A stretch of 64,000 nucleotides of DNA from Udaeobacter sp963725505 (GTDB taxonomy: Bacteria > Verrucomicrobiota > Verrucomicrobiia > Chthoniobacterales > UBA10450): positions 62,001 to 126,000 of the forward strand of contig CAVRYN010000003.1 in assembly GCA_963725505.1 (NCBI GenBank). The letters run 5' to 3'. Shown here piece after piece: positions 35,945 through 44,639 of the stretch (its first letter is position 1; each line of letters starts with the position of its first letter). Under the pieces are notes generated by a model. The model saw only the letters and a list, made by a program, of their open reading frames with translations. It was not told where the DNA came from and did no database searches. The position numbers and the translations under genes are program-made.

Positions 35945-37345
35945 ATGTGTTCGAAGTTTACGGCCATCAGCATGCTGAGCGCTGCCGTTTTGTCCGCTTC
36001 TTCGAAAATGCTCGGAGCGGCGCCTGCTTACGCGATCGAACAGGCGGTCGCCGTCGCCCAGGAGCGAAACCCAGAAATCCTGATCGCGCGCAAGAAAGTA
36101 TTGGCAGCGCGCGGCAGTTTCATCGAAGCCCGCTCTGGTTTTCTTCCTTCGCTGACCTCCAGCGGGCTGTACGATAAACGACAGACTCAGAGCGAAACGA
36201 ACCTTAGACAGGAAGATTACAACGCAATACTGAAGCTGGAACAAAACCTCTATACCGGCGGCGCAGTAACCAGCCAGGTGGCAATCGCGCAGTTGAACAT
36301 CGCCAAGGCAAATTACGAGCTTCAGGAAATTGTCAGCCGCGTGACGATGGATGTGCGAATCGCCTTCAACGAGTTGCTGCTAAATCGGGCAAAAGTCCGC
36401 GTGCGCGAAGATTCCGTGCAGGTGTTGGACGAGGAACTCAAGAACCAGCAGGACAGATTTAGCGCCGGCATCGTGAGCAAATTGAACGTTCAACGAGCCG
36501 AGGTAGCCCTGGCCAACGAGCGGCCGGAACTCTTCAACACGCAGACCGACTTGAAAAACTCCTACCTACGACTGGCGGAACTTTTTGGCACTGATTTGCG
36601 ACCGGGAGCCCAGACGCCGCCATTTGAGATTTCCGGCGAATTGCAATATCGGCCGAACCACGCGGATCTAAACAGTTGTCTCGCCCGCGCCGACGCGAGT
36701 CGGCCGGTCATCAAAGCGCGGCAGAAAGATATCGAGATCGAAGACCGCCAGTATGTTCTGGATCGGAGCGCGACGCGTCCGCATGTTCGCGCTTTTTCCG
36801 GGTACGAAGTTTACAGCGAGCGTGATCCGGAGGTAGGCCAGGAATTTAACTACGGCGGTGTCGTAGGAATAAACGCAACCTGGAACATCTTCGATGGGTT
36901 CGCGACCAAAGGGCGCATGCAAGCGACGCGCGCCCGGCGCGAGGCAGCCGTGCAAGCCCTGGCGGCAGCGCGGCGGAGCGTTGCTTCAGAAGTGCGCAGC
37001 GCGTTTTTCGATCTTCAACAAGCCCAGCGCGTGCTCGAAAGCGAAACAAAAAACGTGCAGACGGCGGACGAGGCGCTTGAGATGGCCAAATCCAATTTCG
37101 CCGCAGGGTTGGGAACACAGCTCGACGTCCTGCAAGCGGCGTCCGATGTAACCCGGACGCGGACCACTCGACTGAGCGCGATCTATTTGCACAACGTGGC
37201 CCTCGCCCGCCTGGCACATGCTTGCGCCAGCTCAGCCGAAGCGCTCGATTTCGGATCGGACTTCAAAAACGCGAACAATGAAAATCGCAACGCGGCGCAT
37301 GCTGCCGATGTAGCGAAGCCACCGGAGAAACTGAGTCAGCGATGA
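35945..37345 (+). CDS. TolC-family outer-membrane efflux protein (first of two)
   Basis: The 466-residue product has a signal peptide (FTAISMLSAAVLSASSKMLG) and then two OEP repeats. The first has ERNPEILIARKKVLAARGSF and FNELLLNRAKVRVREDSVQV. The second has SRPVIKARQKDIEIEDRQYV and SAFFDLQQAQRVLESETKNV, with FAAGLGTQLDVLQAASDVTR near the end. The coiled-coil helices that form the periplasmic tunnel are evident. AAGGAG lies about 10 bases before ATG 35945. It heads a five-gene operon and overlaps the next TolC gene by ATGA-type coupling. It is unusual that two different TolC-type genes are present. Confidence 0.88.
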   Translation: MCSKFTAISMLSAAVLSASSKMLGAAPAYAIEQAVAVAQERNPEILIARKKVLAARGSFIEARSGFLPSLTSSGLYDKRQTQSETNLRQEDYNAILKLEQNLYTGGAVTSQVAIAQLNIAKANYELQEIVSRVTMDVRIAFNELLLNRAKVRVREDSVQVLDEELKNQQDRFSAGIVSKLNVQRAEVALANERPELFNTQTDLKNSYLRLAELFGTDLRPGAQTPPFEISGELQYRPNHADLNSCLARADASRPVIKARQKDIEIEDRQYVLDRSATRPHVRAFSGYEVYSERDPEVGQEFNYGGVVGINATWNIFDGFATKGRMQATRARREAAVQALAAARRSVASEVRSAFFDLQQAQRVLESETKNVQTADEALEMAKSNFAAGLGTQLDVLQAASDVTRTRTTRLSAIYLHNVALARLAHACASSAEALDFGSDFKNANNENRNAAHAADVAKPPEKLSQR

Positions 37346-38661
37346 TCACGACCGAACGTGTAATTGCAATTTTCATGATCTGCTGGGTATCCTCCGCGAG
37401 CGCCATCACGCTCGAAAATGTTCTGCGAACCACGCTGGAAAAAAATCCCGCTATCCAGGAAGCCAAAGCCGGCCTGGAGCAAGCGACCGGGCAGCGGCTG
37501 GTTTTTCGCTCCATTGTCTGGCCTCGCGCCGAGGTGGGCGTGCCGGCCGGCGTCCAGGCTGGTCACCGGGCTGGTGAAAGCGGAGTAAAAGGCTTTGGCA
37601 TCGTGCGTGGCTTGCTCACGCAGACTTTGTTCGACATGGCTGTGCCGCCGTCGCTTCGGCGTGGAGACGTCGAAGTCCTAATCGCCCAACAGCAACTGAA
37701 TGTCACCGTTGTAGAGCAGTTACACGCCGCGCGGCTCGCGTTTTATGCCGCGCTTTACAATCGGTCGCTCGAGTCCATTCGAGACGAACAACGACAAAAA
37801 TTGCAACAGAACGTTACGACTCAGAAAGAGCGTTTCGAAGCCGGGTTGGCTGATAAGAGCGCATCTACCAGCGCAACTGTCCAGGCCGACGAGCTCGTTC
37901 CGCAAGTTGAGAGGGCCCACCGCGCCTATCGGGAAGCACAATTGAAATTGGCCGAAGCGATGGCTATCGATCCCGCCAAATCATCGTTGCCGGAGCCGGA
38001 AGGCGAGCTGGAGTTCATTCCGATGCGCGTCGATCTTGCTTCCGAAACAGTGGCGGCTTTGCAACGAAGGGCCGATCTCAAGCTCGCGCGTTTATTCGTG
38101 CGCGCTGCCAACGAAGATCAACGCATCATTGCCGCCGACTATTATCCTGCCCTCGTTGGAAGTATTCCTGGCGAGTACGTCCCAGTCACAGGCATCCACC
38201 GCCAGGGCTCCACAAGCAAGACACAGGATTTTATTGGATCGGAGATTCGCGAAAAGGCGGCATACACATGGCAGGTAATCGATAACGGCAAAGTAGGCGG
38301 CGCAGTGTTAAAAGCGCGCGCAGCACGGGAAGAGAACGAGCTGACGTGCAAGAAACTGGAAGCCAATGTCAGCCGCGAACTGTCGCGGATTGCCAACGAC
38401 CTTGAGGCAATCGATGCCCGCCAAAGCTCGCTTTCGACAGCCTCAGTCGCCGCGGAAGAAAGCGCCCGGACGGTCCGGGAAAATGTTGCCAACGGCCTCG
38501 TCCCGCCGCTTGAATATCGCGTCACTGAAAATGCGCTTTTGACCACCAGAAGCGGGCTGCTGGATGCTGTTTATCGGCACAACCTGGCCATCGCAGAATG
38601 GGACCGAGCCAGCGGGCGTTATTTTCAATTTTCAGACGACACCGCGCCAAACGTGCATTAG
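37342..38661 (+). CDS. TolC-family outer-membrane efflux protein (second)
   Basis: The 439-residue product has a signal peptide (TERVIAIFMICWVSSASA) and an OEP fold: LENVLRTTLEKNPAIQEAKA, ARLAFYAALYNRSLESIRDE, LKLAEAMAIDPAKSSLPEPE, LKLARLFVRAANEDQRIIAA and SARTVRENVANGLVPPLEYR. It is clearly diverged from the first copy and may form a hetero-trimeric channel or serve a different partner. The start overlaps the previous stop by 4 bp. The adaptor gene follows after 9 bp. Confidence 0.85.
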   Translation: MITTERVIAIFMICWVSSASAITLENVLRTTLEKNPAIQEAKAGLEQATGQRLVFRSIVWPRAEVGVPAGVQAGHRAGESGVKGFGIVRGLLTQTLFDMAVPPSLRRGDVEVLIAQQQLNVTVVEQLHAARLAFYAALYNRSLESIRDEQRQKLQQNVTTQKERFEAGLADKSASTSATVQADELVPQVERAHRAYREAQLKLAEAMAIDPAKSSLPEPEGELEFIPMRVDLASETVAALQRRADLKLARLFVRAANEDQRIIAADYYPALVGSIPGEYVPVTGIHRQGSTSKTQDFIGSEIREKAAYTWQVIDNGKVGGAVLKARAAREENELTCKKLEANVSRELSRIANDLEAIDARQSSLSTASVAAEESARTVRENVANGLVPPLEYRVTENALLTTRSGLLDAVYRHNLAIAEWDRASGRYFQFSDDTAPNVH

Positions 38662-38670
38662 TTCCCGCAA

Positions 38671-39828
38671 TTGAAATTGCCGGAATCAAAACGGATTTTT
38701 TGGGGCGCCGGAGCGGCGCTCGTGGCCCTCTTCGCGCTGGCGTATTATTTCCTAATGCCGGTGGCGGAAGTCGTGACCGTCCGCCGGGGAACGGCCATCT
38801 CCGCAGTTTACGGGACGGTGCGAATCGAACCGGCGTTTGTCGTTCGTGTTCGAGCCCAAAATGCCGGTTTCATCCAGCTGGCGGAGGCTTTCTCGGCTGG
38901 TCGTGGCGCAATCGGCATGAGTGTGCAGAAAGGGCAGTTGCTGGCAACGATCGCTGATGAGGAAACTTCCCGACAATTAAAGCAAGCCCGCGCCGATCTG
39001 GAAGCTGCCAGGGAGCGCGCAGCCCTCCCACTGCCCTCGTCGGAGTTACTCAAAGCGGCGGAGGACAATCTGCAGCGGCTCGAAAAGGTAGTCGGTTCGG
39101 GCAACGTGCCAGCAGTTGAATATCAGAAGGCCAAAAGCGAAGCGAACCGGCTGCGAGGCGCGGTGGAAACGGAGCGGATCGAACGGGATCGCAATCTCAA
39201 CTCGCTCGAAGAAACGACAAAAAAACTGGAAGCCCAGATGAAGAATTCGGAGGTGCGCGCGCCCATCGACGGGCTTCTTACCAACGTTCAGACAATTGAT
39301 GGGGAGTTGGTGTCAAATGGCAACGAGCTTTTCACCGTCTCGTCGCATAAGAATTACGTTCGCGGCGAAGTAAACGAAGAAGATGTGGGCGAAGTGAAAT
39401 CCGGGATGAGTGCAAAAGTGCAACTATATGCTTATCGGACCCGCACTTTCACCGCGCGGGTGACGTCAGTTCAGCCCGCCGCCGATCCTACCACCCAGCG
39501 CTACACCGTTGTGCTGGAGATGGAAAATCCGCCGGACAATTTGATGGTTGGAATGACCGGGGAGATGAACATCATCACCGGCGTCCACGAAAACGCCTTG
39601 CTAGTACCAACGCGCGCGCTGCTTGTGGATCAAGCGTTGGTGGTGAACGGCGGAATTGTGCAGCCACGAACGGTCAACGTGGGATTTCGCACTCTGGATT
39701 TTTCTGAGGCGCTCAATGGCCTGGCGGAAGGTGATCATGTGATTGTTTCCGACCAGGATAAGTTTCACTCCGGTCAGCCGGTGCGCCAGCGCATGGTCAG
39801 TTCGCCGCCGCCGCCCAAGGCGCCATGA
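38671..39828 (+). CDS. HlyD/MacA-type periplasmic adaptor
   Basis: The 385-residue product has an N-terminal membrane anchor (IFWGAGAALVALFALAYYFL). A biotinyl-lipoyl-like half (VKRG-like VVTVRRGTAISAVYGTVRIE), a coiled-coil hairpin (QLKQARADLEAARERAALPL to LEETTKKLEAQMKNSEVRAP) and the second lipoyl half (IDGLLTNVQTIDGELVSNGN) follow. Beta-barrel and membrane-proximal domains come last (VYVTSV-like ARVTSVQPAADPTTQRYTVV, MVGMTGEMNIITGVHENALL). It bridges the ABC transporter and TolC. The start is TTG 38671. The stop overlaps the permease start (ATGA). Confidence 0.9.
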   Translation: MKLPESKRIFWGAGAALVALFALAYYFLMPVAEVVTVRRGTAISAVYGTVRIEPAFVVRVRAQNAGFIQLAEAFSAGRGAIGMSVQKGQLLATIADEETSRQLKQARADLEAARERAALPLPSSELLKAAEDNLQRLEKVVGSGNVPAVEYQKAKSEANRLRGAVETERIERDRNLNSLEETTKKLEAQMKNSEVRAPIDGLLTNVQTIDGELVSNGNELFTVSSHKNYVRGEVNEEDVGEVKSGMSAKVQLYAYRTRTFTARVTSVQPAADPTTQRYTVVLEMENPPDNLMVGMTGEMNIITGVHENALLVPTRALLVDQALVVNGGIVQPRTVNVGFRTLDFSEALNGLAEGDHVIVSDQDKFHSGQPVRQRMVSSPPPPKAP

Positions 39829-41063
39829 CCCCGCCGCTTTACATAGCTCTGCGTTTTTTGACGCATCGCAAGCGGGCGCTGCTTCTGAGCCTTAGCGGTG
39901 TCGTGTTCGGCGTCGCCATTTTTATTTGCACGCAAGCGCAGACCCAGGGCTTCGCCCGCTATTTCATCGACTCCAACATCGGAGCAAATGGCGCGCTGGT
40001 CGTCAAATCGCGGTTCCGGCCCCGCTACGAACCGTTGATGGTCGCAGCGAAAGGCTCTAAGGAGCCCACCGGCCGCCGTCTCTACTTTGAGGGCATCACC
40101 AATCCCAATGAAATCATGCGAGTGAGCAGGCAATTTCCCAATGTGGTTTCCTGTTCACCAGTCCTGCGCGGAACGGTCAGCGCGCGCGCGGGATTTGAAA
40201 ACGCGACTGTCGATCTTTACGGCATCGATCCCGCTCAGCACGCACGGACCACCGATATTCTTCATCAGTTGATTGACGGCAACTTTGACGATTTTCGAAA
40301 CAACACGAGTTCAATCATTATCGGTTCGCGCTTGGCGGAACTGCTTCAAGCTGGCGTCGGCGATACGGTGCAATTGCTGGCGCCTAACGGCGAGTACTGG
40401 CGATTCACGGTTGCCGCGATCGCTCGCGCAGGAATCGGCTCGATTGATTCAACCCGCGTCTATTCGCATGAGAGGGTCGCACAGGCTCTGCTGCAACAAC
40501 CGTCCGGCGCGTCGATGATCATCTATAAGCTGCGAAATCCCGATCGCGCGCCGGCACTGGCCAGTCGGTTCGAAGCGCTGTTTCAACACAATGCCTTAAG
40601 TTGGCAGGAACGCGAGGAAAGCACGCTGCAACTTTTTCTGACCTTGAGAATGTCGGTCGCGATTACCGTTTCTCTTATCATCCTGCTCGCAGGCTTCGGT
40701 ATTTTTAATGTCCTTACGATGTCGGTGCTGGCGAAAATCAAGGAGATCGCGATTTTGCGTTCCATGGGTTACCGCCGCATCGACATCTCGTGCAATCTTT
40801 CTCTGGCAGGGTGCACTGATCGCTGCGGCTGGATCGTTGCTCGGGTGTGCTTGCTCGGCGCGTTGATGACCTGGGGTGTGTCGCATATTCCCATTCGCCT
40901 CCGCGGTTTGCTTTATACCGATTATTTTTTGGTCACGTGGGATTGGCGCCATTATGCATTTGCGACGTTACTCGCGCTTCTGGCTGTATTTATCGCCAGT
41001 TATGTCCCGGCACGGCGCGCCGCTGAGTTGCCACCCGTGGTCACCATTCGAGGATCGAGATGA
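39825..41063 (+). CDS. MacB/FtsX-type ABC transporter permease with a local double frameshift
   Basis: The 412-residue product has an N-terminal helix (LLLSLSGVVFGVAIFICTQA), a periplasmic core domain, and three C-terminal helices of the FtsX type (VAITVSLIILLAGFGIFNVL, KIKEIAILRSMGYRRIDIS, FATLLALLAVFIASYVPARR). Between about 40792 and 40853 the written frame gives CNLSLAGCTDRCGWIVARVC. The +1 frame gives the expected helix AIFLWQGALIAAAGSLLGCA, so two compensating indels (an extra base near 40791, a lost T near 40851) have scrambled about 20 residues. This looks like sequencing noise. The neighbours are the adaptor and the ATPase. Confidence 0.85.
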   Translation: MTPPLYIALRFLTHRKRALLLSLSGVVFGVAIFICTQAQTQGFARYFIDSNIGANGALVVKSRFRPRYEPLMVAAKGSKEPTGRRLYFEGITNPNEIMRVSRQFPNVVSCSPVLRGTVSARAGFENATVDLYGIDPAQHARTTDILHQLIDGNFDDFRNNTSSIIIGSRLAELLQAGVGDTVQLLAPNGEYWRFTVAAIARAGIGSIDSTRVYSHERVAQALLQQPSGASMIIYKLRNPDRAPALASRFEALFQHNALSWQEREESTLQLFLTLRMSVAITVSLIILLAGFGIFNVLTMSVLAKIKEIAILRSMGYRRIDISCNLSLAGCTDRCGWIVARVCLLGALMTWGVSHIPIRLRGLLYTDYFLVTWDWRHYAFATLLALLAVFIASYVPARRAAELPPVVTIRGSR

Positions 41064-41776
41064 GCGCACAAGTTAACCTGAGTTGCGAGCGGATCGAACG
41101 CTACCTCGGCGAAGAGGAAGAACGCGTGCACGCCCTGCGAGGTGTGTCGCTTGAGATCAAGACTGGAAGCGTTCACGCCGTGGTCGGCCCGTCGGGCTGT
41201 GGCAAAAGTTCGCTGCTCTATATTCTCGGTTTGCTCGATACCCCTGACGCCGGGCGTGTTGCGATCGAAACCGAAGCGGTATCCCACCTGAGCGACGATG
41301 AGCTCGCGCAGAAGCGGAACAAATTCATCGGCTTCATCTTTCAATTTCATTTCTTGATGGAGGACTTCACCGCGCAGGAAAATGTGATGATCCCCATGCG
41401 TAAGCTTGGCCAGCTCTCGGATGCGCAGATGCGCGATCGCGCTGCCGAGTTGCTTAACGGCGTAGGCTTGGGCGACAAGTTGCGACGGCCTAGCCGTCAT
41501 CTTTCCGGAGGCGAACAACAACGCGTCGCGATCGCACGTGCGCTCGCAAACGATCCGCGCGTGATTCTGGCTGACGAACCGACCGGCAATCTCGACACCG
41601 CAAACTCCGAGCGCGCGTTTGAGCTGTTGCAGAATCTTGTCCATGAACGCGGCAAGGCGTTACTCCTCGCCACGCACAATCCGGCAATTGCCGAAGCGTG
41701 CGATTGGATCCACGAAATGAAAGACGGCCGCATCATCGCCAGCCAGCGGGGCGCCGCGCGCAGGTCGATTTCTTAA
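41060..41776 (+). CDS. LolD/MacB-type ABC transporter ATP-binding protein
   Basis: The 238-residue product has Walker A VVGPSGCGKSSLLYILGLLD, Q-loop FIFQFHFLMEDFTAQENVMI, signature HLSGGEQQRVAIARAL, Walker B VILADEPTGNLD and H-loop LLLATHNP. The LxTP-type spacing marks the MacB/LolD group that powers extrusion or lipoprotein/lipid transport without moving substrate through the permease. It overlaps the permease gene by 4 bp and ends the operon. The substrate is unknown; a lipid or lipoprotein is possible given the neighbouring lipid genes, but that is speculation. Confidence 0.93.
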   Translation: MSAQVNLSCERIERYLGEEEERVHALRGVSLEIKTGSVHAVVGPSGCGKSSLLYILGLLDTPDAGRVAIETEAVSHLSDDELAQKRNKFIGFIFQFHFLMEDFTAQENVMIPMRKLGQLSDAQMRDRAAELLNGVGLGDKLRRPSRHLSGGEQQRVAIARALANDPRVILADEPTGNLDTANSERAFELLQNLVHERGKALLLATHNPAIAEACDWIHEMKDGRIIASQRGAARRSIS

Positions 41777-41812
41777 GTAGCGTCAGATCGACAACCGCAA
41801 GCCAAACCTCTT

Positions 41813-43141
41813 TCACGACGGAGTTGACGTTGGCGCAACTTTATCCTGTGCGGTGAAGCCGATTTGAAACGCACGGAAGATGTGGATGACCGCGCTGGCC
41901 ATCCCCCAGAAACAGAGCCAAATGAAGCCAGTCGCCGGGGCCCCAATGACAAGAAAAAAGGCGAACAGCCAGGTATAAATATTGCGACGGCCAGCGACCA
42001 TGCGCACGAGACGATCAAATGGGGCGAAATCATCCAGGTTTCGACCAATTCGTCGCTGAACGGCTTGTACAGCCATGCGTTCCAGCCTATGGAAGACAAA
42101 GAAAGCGAAGAAAATTACGTAAGCGTAACGAATTTGACCGGTGACATGAAAATGATACGCCAGCGCCGTCCACCACGACGTTTCAACAAAATAATCGAGG
42201 TCGTGCTCCTTCTTTCCAAGCTTGGTCGTTTGCGCTTTCAAACGTGCGAGCTTGCCATCAATGCCATCGAGAACTCCAATAACGAGGGCGAGCAACACTC
42301 CAGCCCAAAGATACCCGCAGGCATAAAGCAGCGTCACGCCTAGCCCGAGAACGCCGGTTCCAAGCGTGATCTGATTCGGAGTGATCGTCGTTCGACAGAG
42401 ATGCGAAACCAGCCACTTCTCAATCGGTGCGTGCACAAGCGCCGGAAAATCAAGGACACCTTTTTGTGTCGCGTCACGCAGCAAACGTTCGGCCAGCGGA
42501 CGGCGTTCGAGCGAAGGAGCCGGAAAGAAGACCGGCCGCACACTCCTGCGCATGCTTACAACGTATGCTTGCTGTCGGGCAGCGTCGACGCGCGCTACGC
42601 GACCCGCCATCGTATCCGAAGTAATCTCTTCCACGAGTGTGCCAGCGCGATTTTTCCGCGAAAGCCATTCGCTCGAGAGCAGAGCGGCACACAAAAGCCG
42701 GCCGGAAGAATGGGTATCTGAATTTTCCAAAAGCGGCGCAATAATCGATGGGGGATCCGAATCGATGAGAGCGGAGTTAGTCTGTGCGTCGGCGAGCGAG
42801 CGCAGCAGGCGTTCATCGCAATAAAAACCGGCGAATACGATCAGGACCCGCCCGTCGGAGGCGACCCTCAGTGCAGCGAGGCAATCTAGAATATCGCCAA
42901 CGGTGACCTTCGCACCGGTGCGCTCCCGAAACGTGAGCGACACATCTGCACGATGCCACGACTCGTTAGCGACATGCGCAGCCACCGCCTTCACGGAGTT
43001 GGACAAAATCATCGCCTCGCGAAAACCGAGCTGCAGTGCGATGCGACGCATTCGTTCCAGCAGCGAGATGCCGCACAGGTCCGTCAACGCCTCCGGCGAA
43101 TCTGCGACGATTAATAACGGCGGGCGAAAAGGTTCCGTCAT
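41813..43141 (-). CDS. CDP-alcohol phosphotransferase with N-terminal nucleotidyltransferase-like domain (I)
   Basis: The 442-residue product has two parts. Residues 1 to about 210 have a Rossmann-like, nucleotidyltransferase-type pattern (PPLLIVADSPEALTDLCGIS, LLERMRRIALQLGFREAMIL, DGRVLIVFAGFYCDERLL) but lack a GxGxR-K nucleotide loop. Residues from about 240 form a CDP-OH-P membrane enzyme with DGIDGKLARLKAQ and the second Asp pair DLDYFVE, plus five or six helices. Fused enzymes of this layout include archaeal and thermophile IPCT/DIPP synthases, which make and use CDP-inositol. Here the first domain appears degenerate. It is the last gene of a minus-strand run starting at the epimerase. 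Confidence 0.82.
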   Translation of the reverse strand: MTEPFRPPLLIVADSPEALTDLCGISLLERMRRIALQLGFREAMILSNSVKAVAAHVANESWHRADVSLTFRERTGAKVTVGDILDCLAALRVASDGRVLIVFAGFYCDERLLRSLADAQTNSALIDSDPPSIIAPLLENSDTHSSGRLLCAALLSSEWLSRKNRAGTLVEEITSDTMAGRVARVDAARQQAYVVSMRRSVRPVFFPAPSLERRPLAERLLRDATQKGVLDFPALVHAPIEKWLVSHLCRTTITPNQITLGTGVLGLGVTLLYACGYLWAGVLLALVIGVLDGIDGKLARLKAQTTKLGKKEHDLDYFVETSWWTALAYHFHVTGQIRYAYVIFFAFFVFHRLERMAVQAVQRRIGRNLDDFAPFDRLVRMVAGRRNIYTWLFAFFLVIGAPATGFIWLCFWGMASAVIHIFRAFQIGFTAQDKVAPTSTPS

Positions 43142-43272
43142 ATTAGGTGTTGCAGGTGTCTTCCGTCAGTTTGTATCAAGCCAGACGCACCTTGCTCGAA
43201 TGCTTAGGTATGCGCGACGAAAACACTTTGCGGAAAATTTTGGCGGATCCCGGCGATCATCGACCACCATTA

Positions 43273-44469
43273 TCAGTGCATTTCTGCGGCCAGCCGCCAA
43301 CTCTTCCTGAACAGCCTGAAGAGCAGCGTGATCACGGAAAAGGCGAAAAAAATGTGCAGAATCCATGACGCGCGACCGGCGATCGCCAACAGGAGAAACA
43401 CAAAATAAATCACGTCGCGCTGGGTGATTTGATAAATGAAAGCGGTCAGTGCGCGACCGAAAAAACGATCTGCCAGGTTGAAGTCTTCCTGCCGGCGCGA
43501 GACTACGCGCGTGGTATCGCGAGCGAGAAGTGGCATGAGGTAACGACCAAGCCCGCCCGCCATTATAAAGAAGGTGATCAAGCTCTCGAGCAGATAGACG
43601 AAGCGAATGTTTGCGCTCACCGACGGTTGCCGGAAGAGACCGATGCCCAGGCAGAGAACAAAAATCAGATTGGTGACGAAATCGCAGAAGGCATCGAGAC
43701 GCCGGCCTCTTTCCGAATCGAGATACTTGGCGCGTGCAATCTCGCCGTCGCATCCGTCCAAAATATTGATCAATTGGAAAAGGGCGCTTCCGACCAGGAA
43801 TCCGGTGTAGTCACCGCGCACCAAGAACACGAAAGCCACAGGAGCGAGCGCGAAGATCGACATCGTCCAAGCGTTGGGAGTAATCGGCAGCTTAAGGAGA
43901 AGCCGCGTGATTACGCGTGAGATGGGGCGGTTCAAAAACTTCGCAACTATTCCGTCCTGTGATTTGCCGATGTGGCGAAGGAGGTGTTTTTCGCTGGCAA
44001 CAATCTCGCTCGGGTGCGCGAGAAAACGCCAGTGCTCTTCCTCAGCCCTGGTCGCGCTTCGACAAGTTCTCTCGAACTGCTCGAACAGCCGTGGCCACGC
44101 TCCCGTTAGGTCGACAATCGGTTGTTCGATCTTCACCGGGGACGTCGTTCTAAAAAAGTTCGACAAAGCATTTCGCGCGATGAACAAGCGCGTAGCGAGA
44201 ATGAGTGCTTCCGGTTCAAACGAACCGGAAGCTTCGGTTAACCGAACACGCGTGATTCGCTGGTGCTTGGGCAACAATCGCTCCGAAAGCGGAATCTCGG
44301 GTTTCCAGAAAACGACAACCTCAATCTTGTTTGCCGTTCCCATTGCTTTGGCGAATTCATCGAGCTCCAGCACGAGCCGATCAAGCTGGCGCAATCCGGC
44401 GACCTGCCAATTGGCCGATTCATCACCTAAAATCACGACCCGATCGAAACTGTGGTGCTCCTCGATCAT
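43273..44469 (-). CDS. CDP-alcohol phosphotransferase with N-terminal nucleotidyltransferase-like domain (II)
   Basis: The 398-residue product has an N-terminal half (DRVVILGDESANWQVAGLRQ, LDRLVLELDEFAKAMG, EPEALILATRLFIARNALS) that resembles a degenerate nucleotidyltransferase domain. The C-terminal half is a CDP-OH-P domain: WTMSIFALAPVAFVFLVRGD, INILDGCDGEIARAKYLDSE and RGRRLDAFCDFVTNLIFV (D-G-x-D-G-x-x-A-R ... D-x-x-x-D). It is closely related to the single-domain protein at 52576-53283 (KFLNRPISRVITRLLLKLPI versus RFLNRPVSRRITRFLVKFPI). It would transfer a phospho-alcohol from a CDP-alcohol to a lipid or sugar. The 43142-43272 gap has no gene. Confidence 0.82.
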   Translation of the reverse strand: MIEEHHSFDRVVILGDESANWQVAGLRQLDRLVLELDEFAKAMGTANKIEVVVFWKPEIPLSERLLPKHQRITRVRLTEASGSFEPEALILATRLFIARNALSNFFRTTSPVKIEQPIVDLTGAWPRLFEQFERTCRSATRAEEEHWRFLAHPSEIVASEKHLLRHIGKSQDGIVAKFLNRPISRVITRLLLKLPITPNAWTMSIFALAPVAFVFLVRGDYTGFLVGSALFQLINILDGCDGEIARAKYLDSERGRRLDAFCDFVTNLIFVLCLGIGLFRQPSVSANIRFVYLLESLITFFIMAGGLGRYLMPLLARDTTRVVSRRQEDFNLADRFFGRALTAFIYQITQRDVIYFVFLLLAIAGRASWILHIFFAFSVITLLFRLFRKSWRLAAEMH

Positions 44470-44514
44470 GGAACGCGAGCCTGATCTGCGTGGAAAGATG
44501 AAGTTAACAAGTTC

Positions 44515-44628
44515 TCAAGAGTAAGGAGCATCGCCACCGGTCAGTGAGATGCCAAATGTACCGAGCTCTTTGAATTTTAGAAGGCGCTTCTCCAATACTT
44601 CCGCGGGCACCGGACTACGCGACGCAAT
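44515..44628 (-). pseudogene. remnant of a radical-SAM protein
   Basis: A stop-to-stop frame of about 37 codons encodes PVPAEVLEKRLLKFKELGTF then GISLTGGDAPYS. The L..L..LGT..I.LTGG pattern is the loop after the CxxxCxxC region in radical-SAM enzymes such as HpnH-type proteins. Nothing of the cysteine motif or the rest is present nearby. It sits in the 170-bp gap between the deacetylase and a CDP-alcohol phosphotransferase. Confidence 0.4.
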
Positions 44629-44639
44629 TCATTCGGAGC

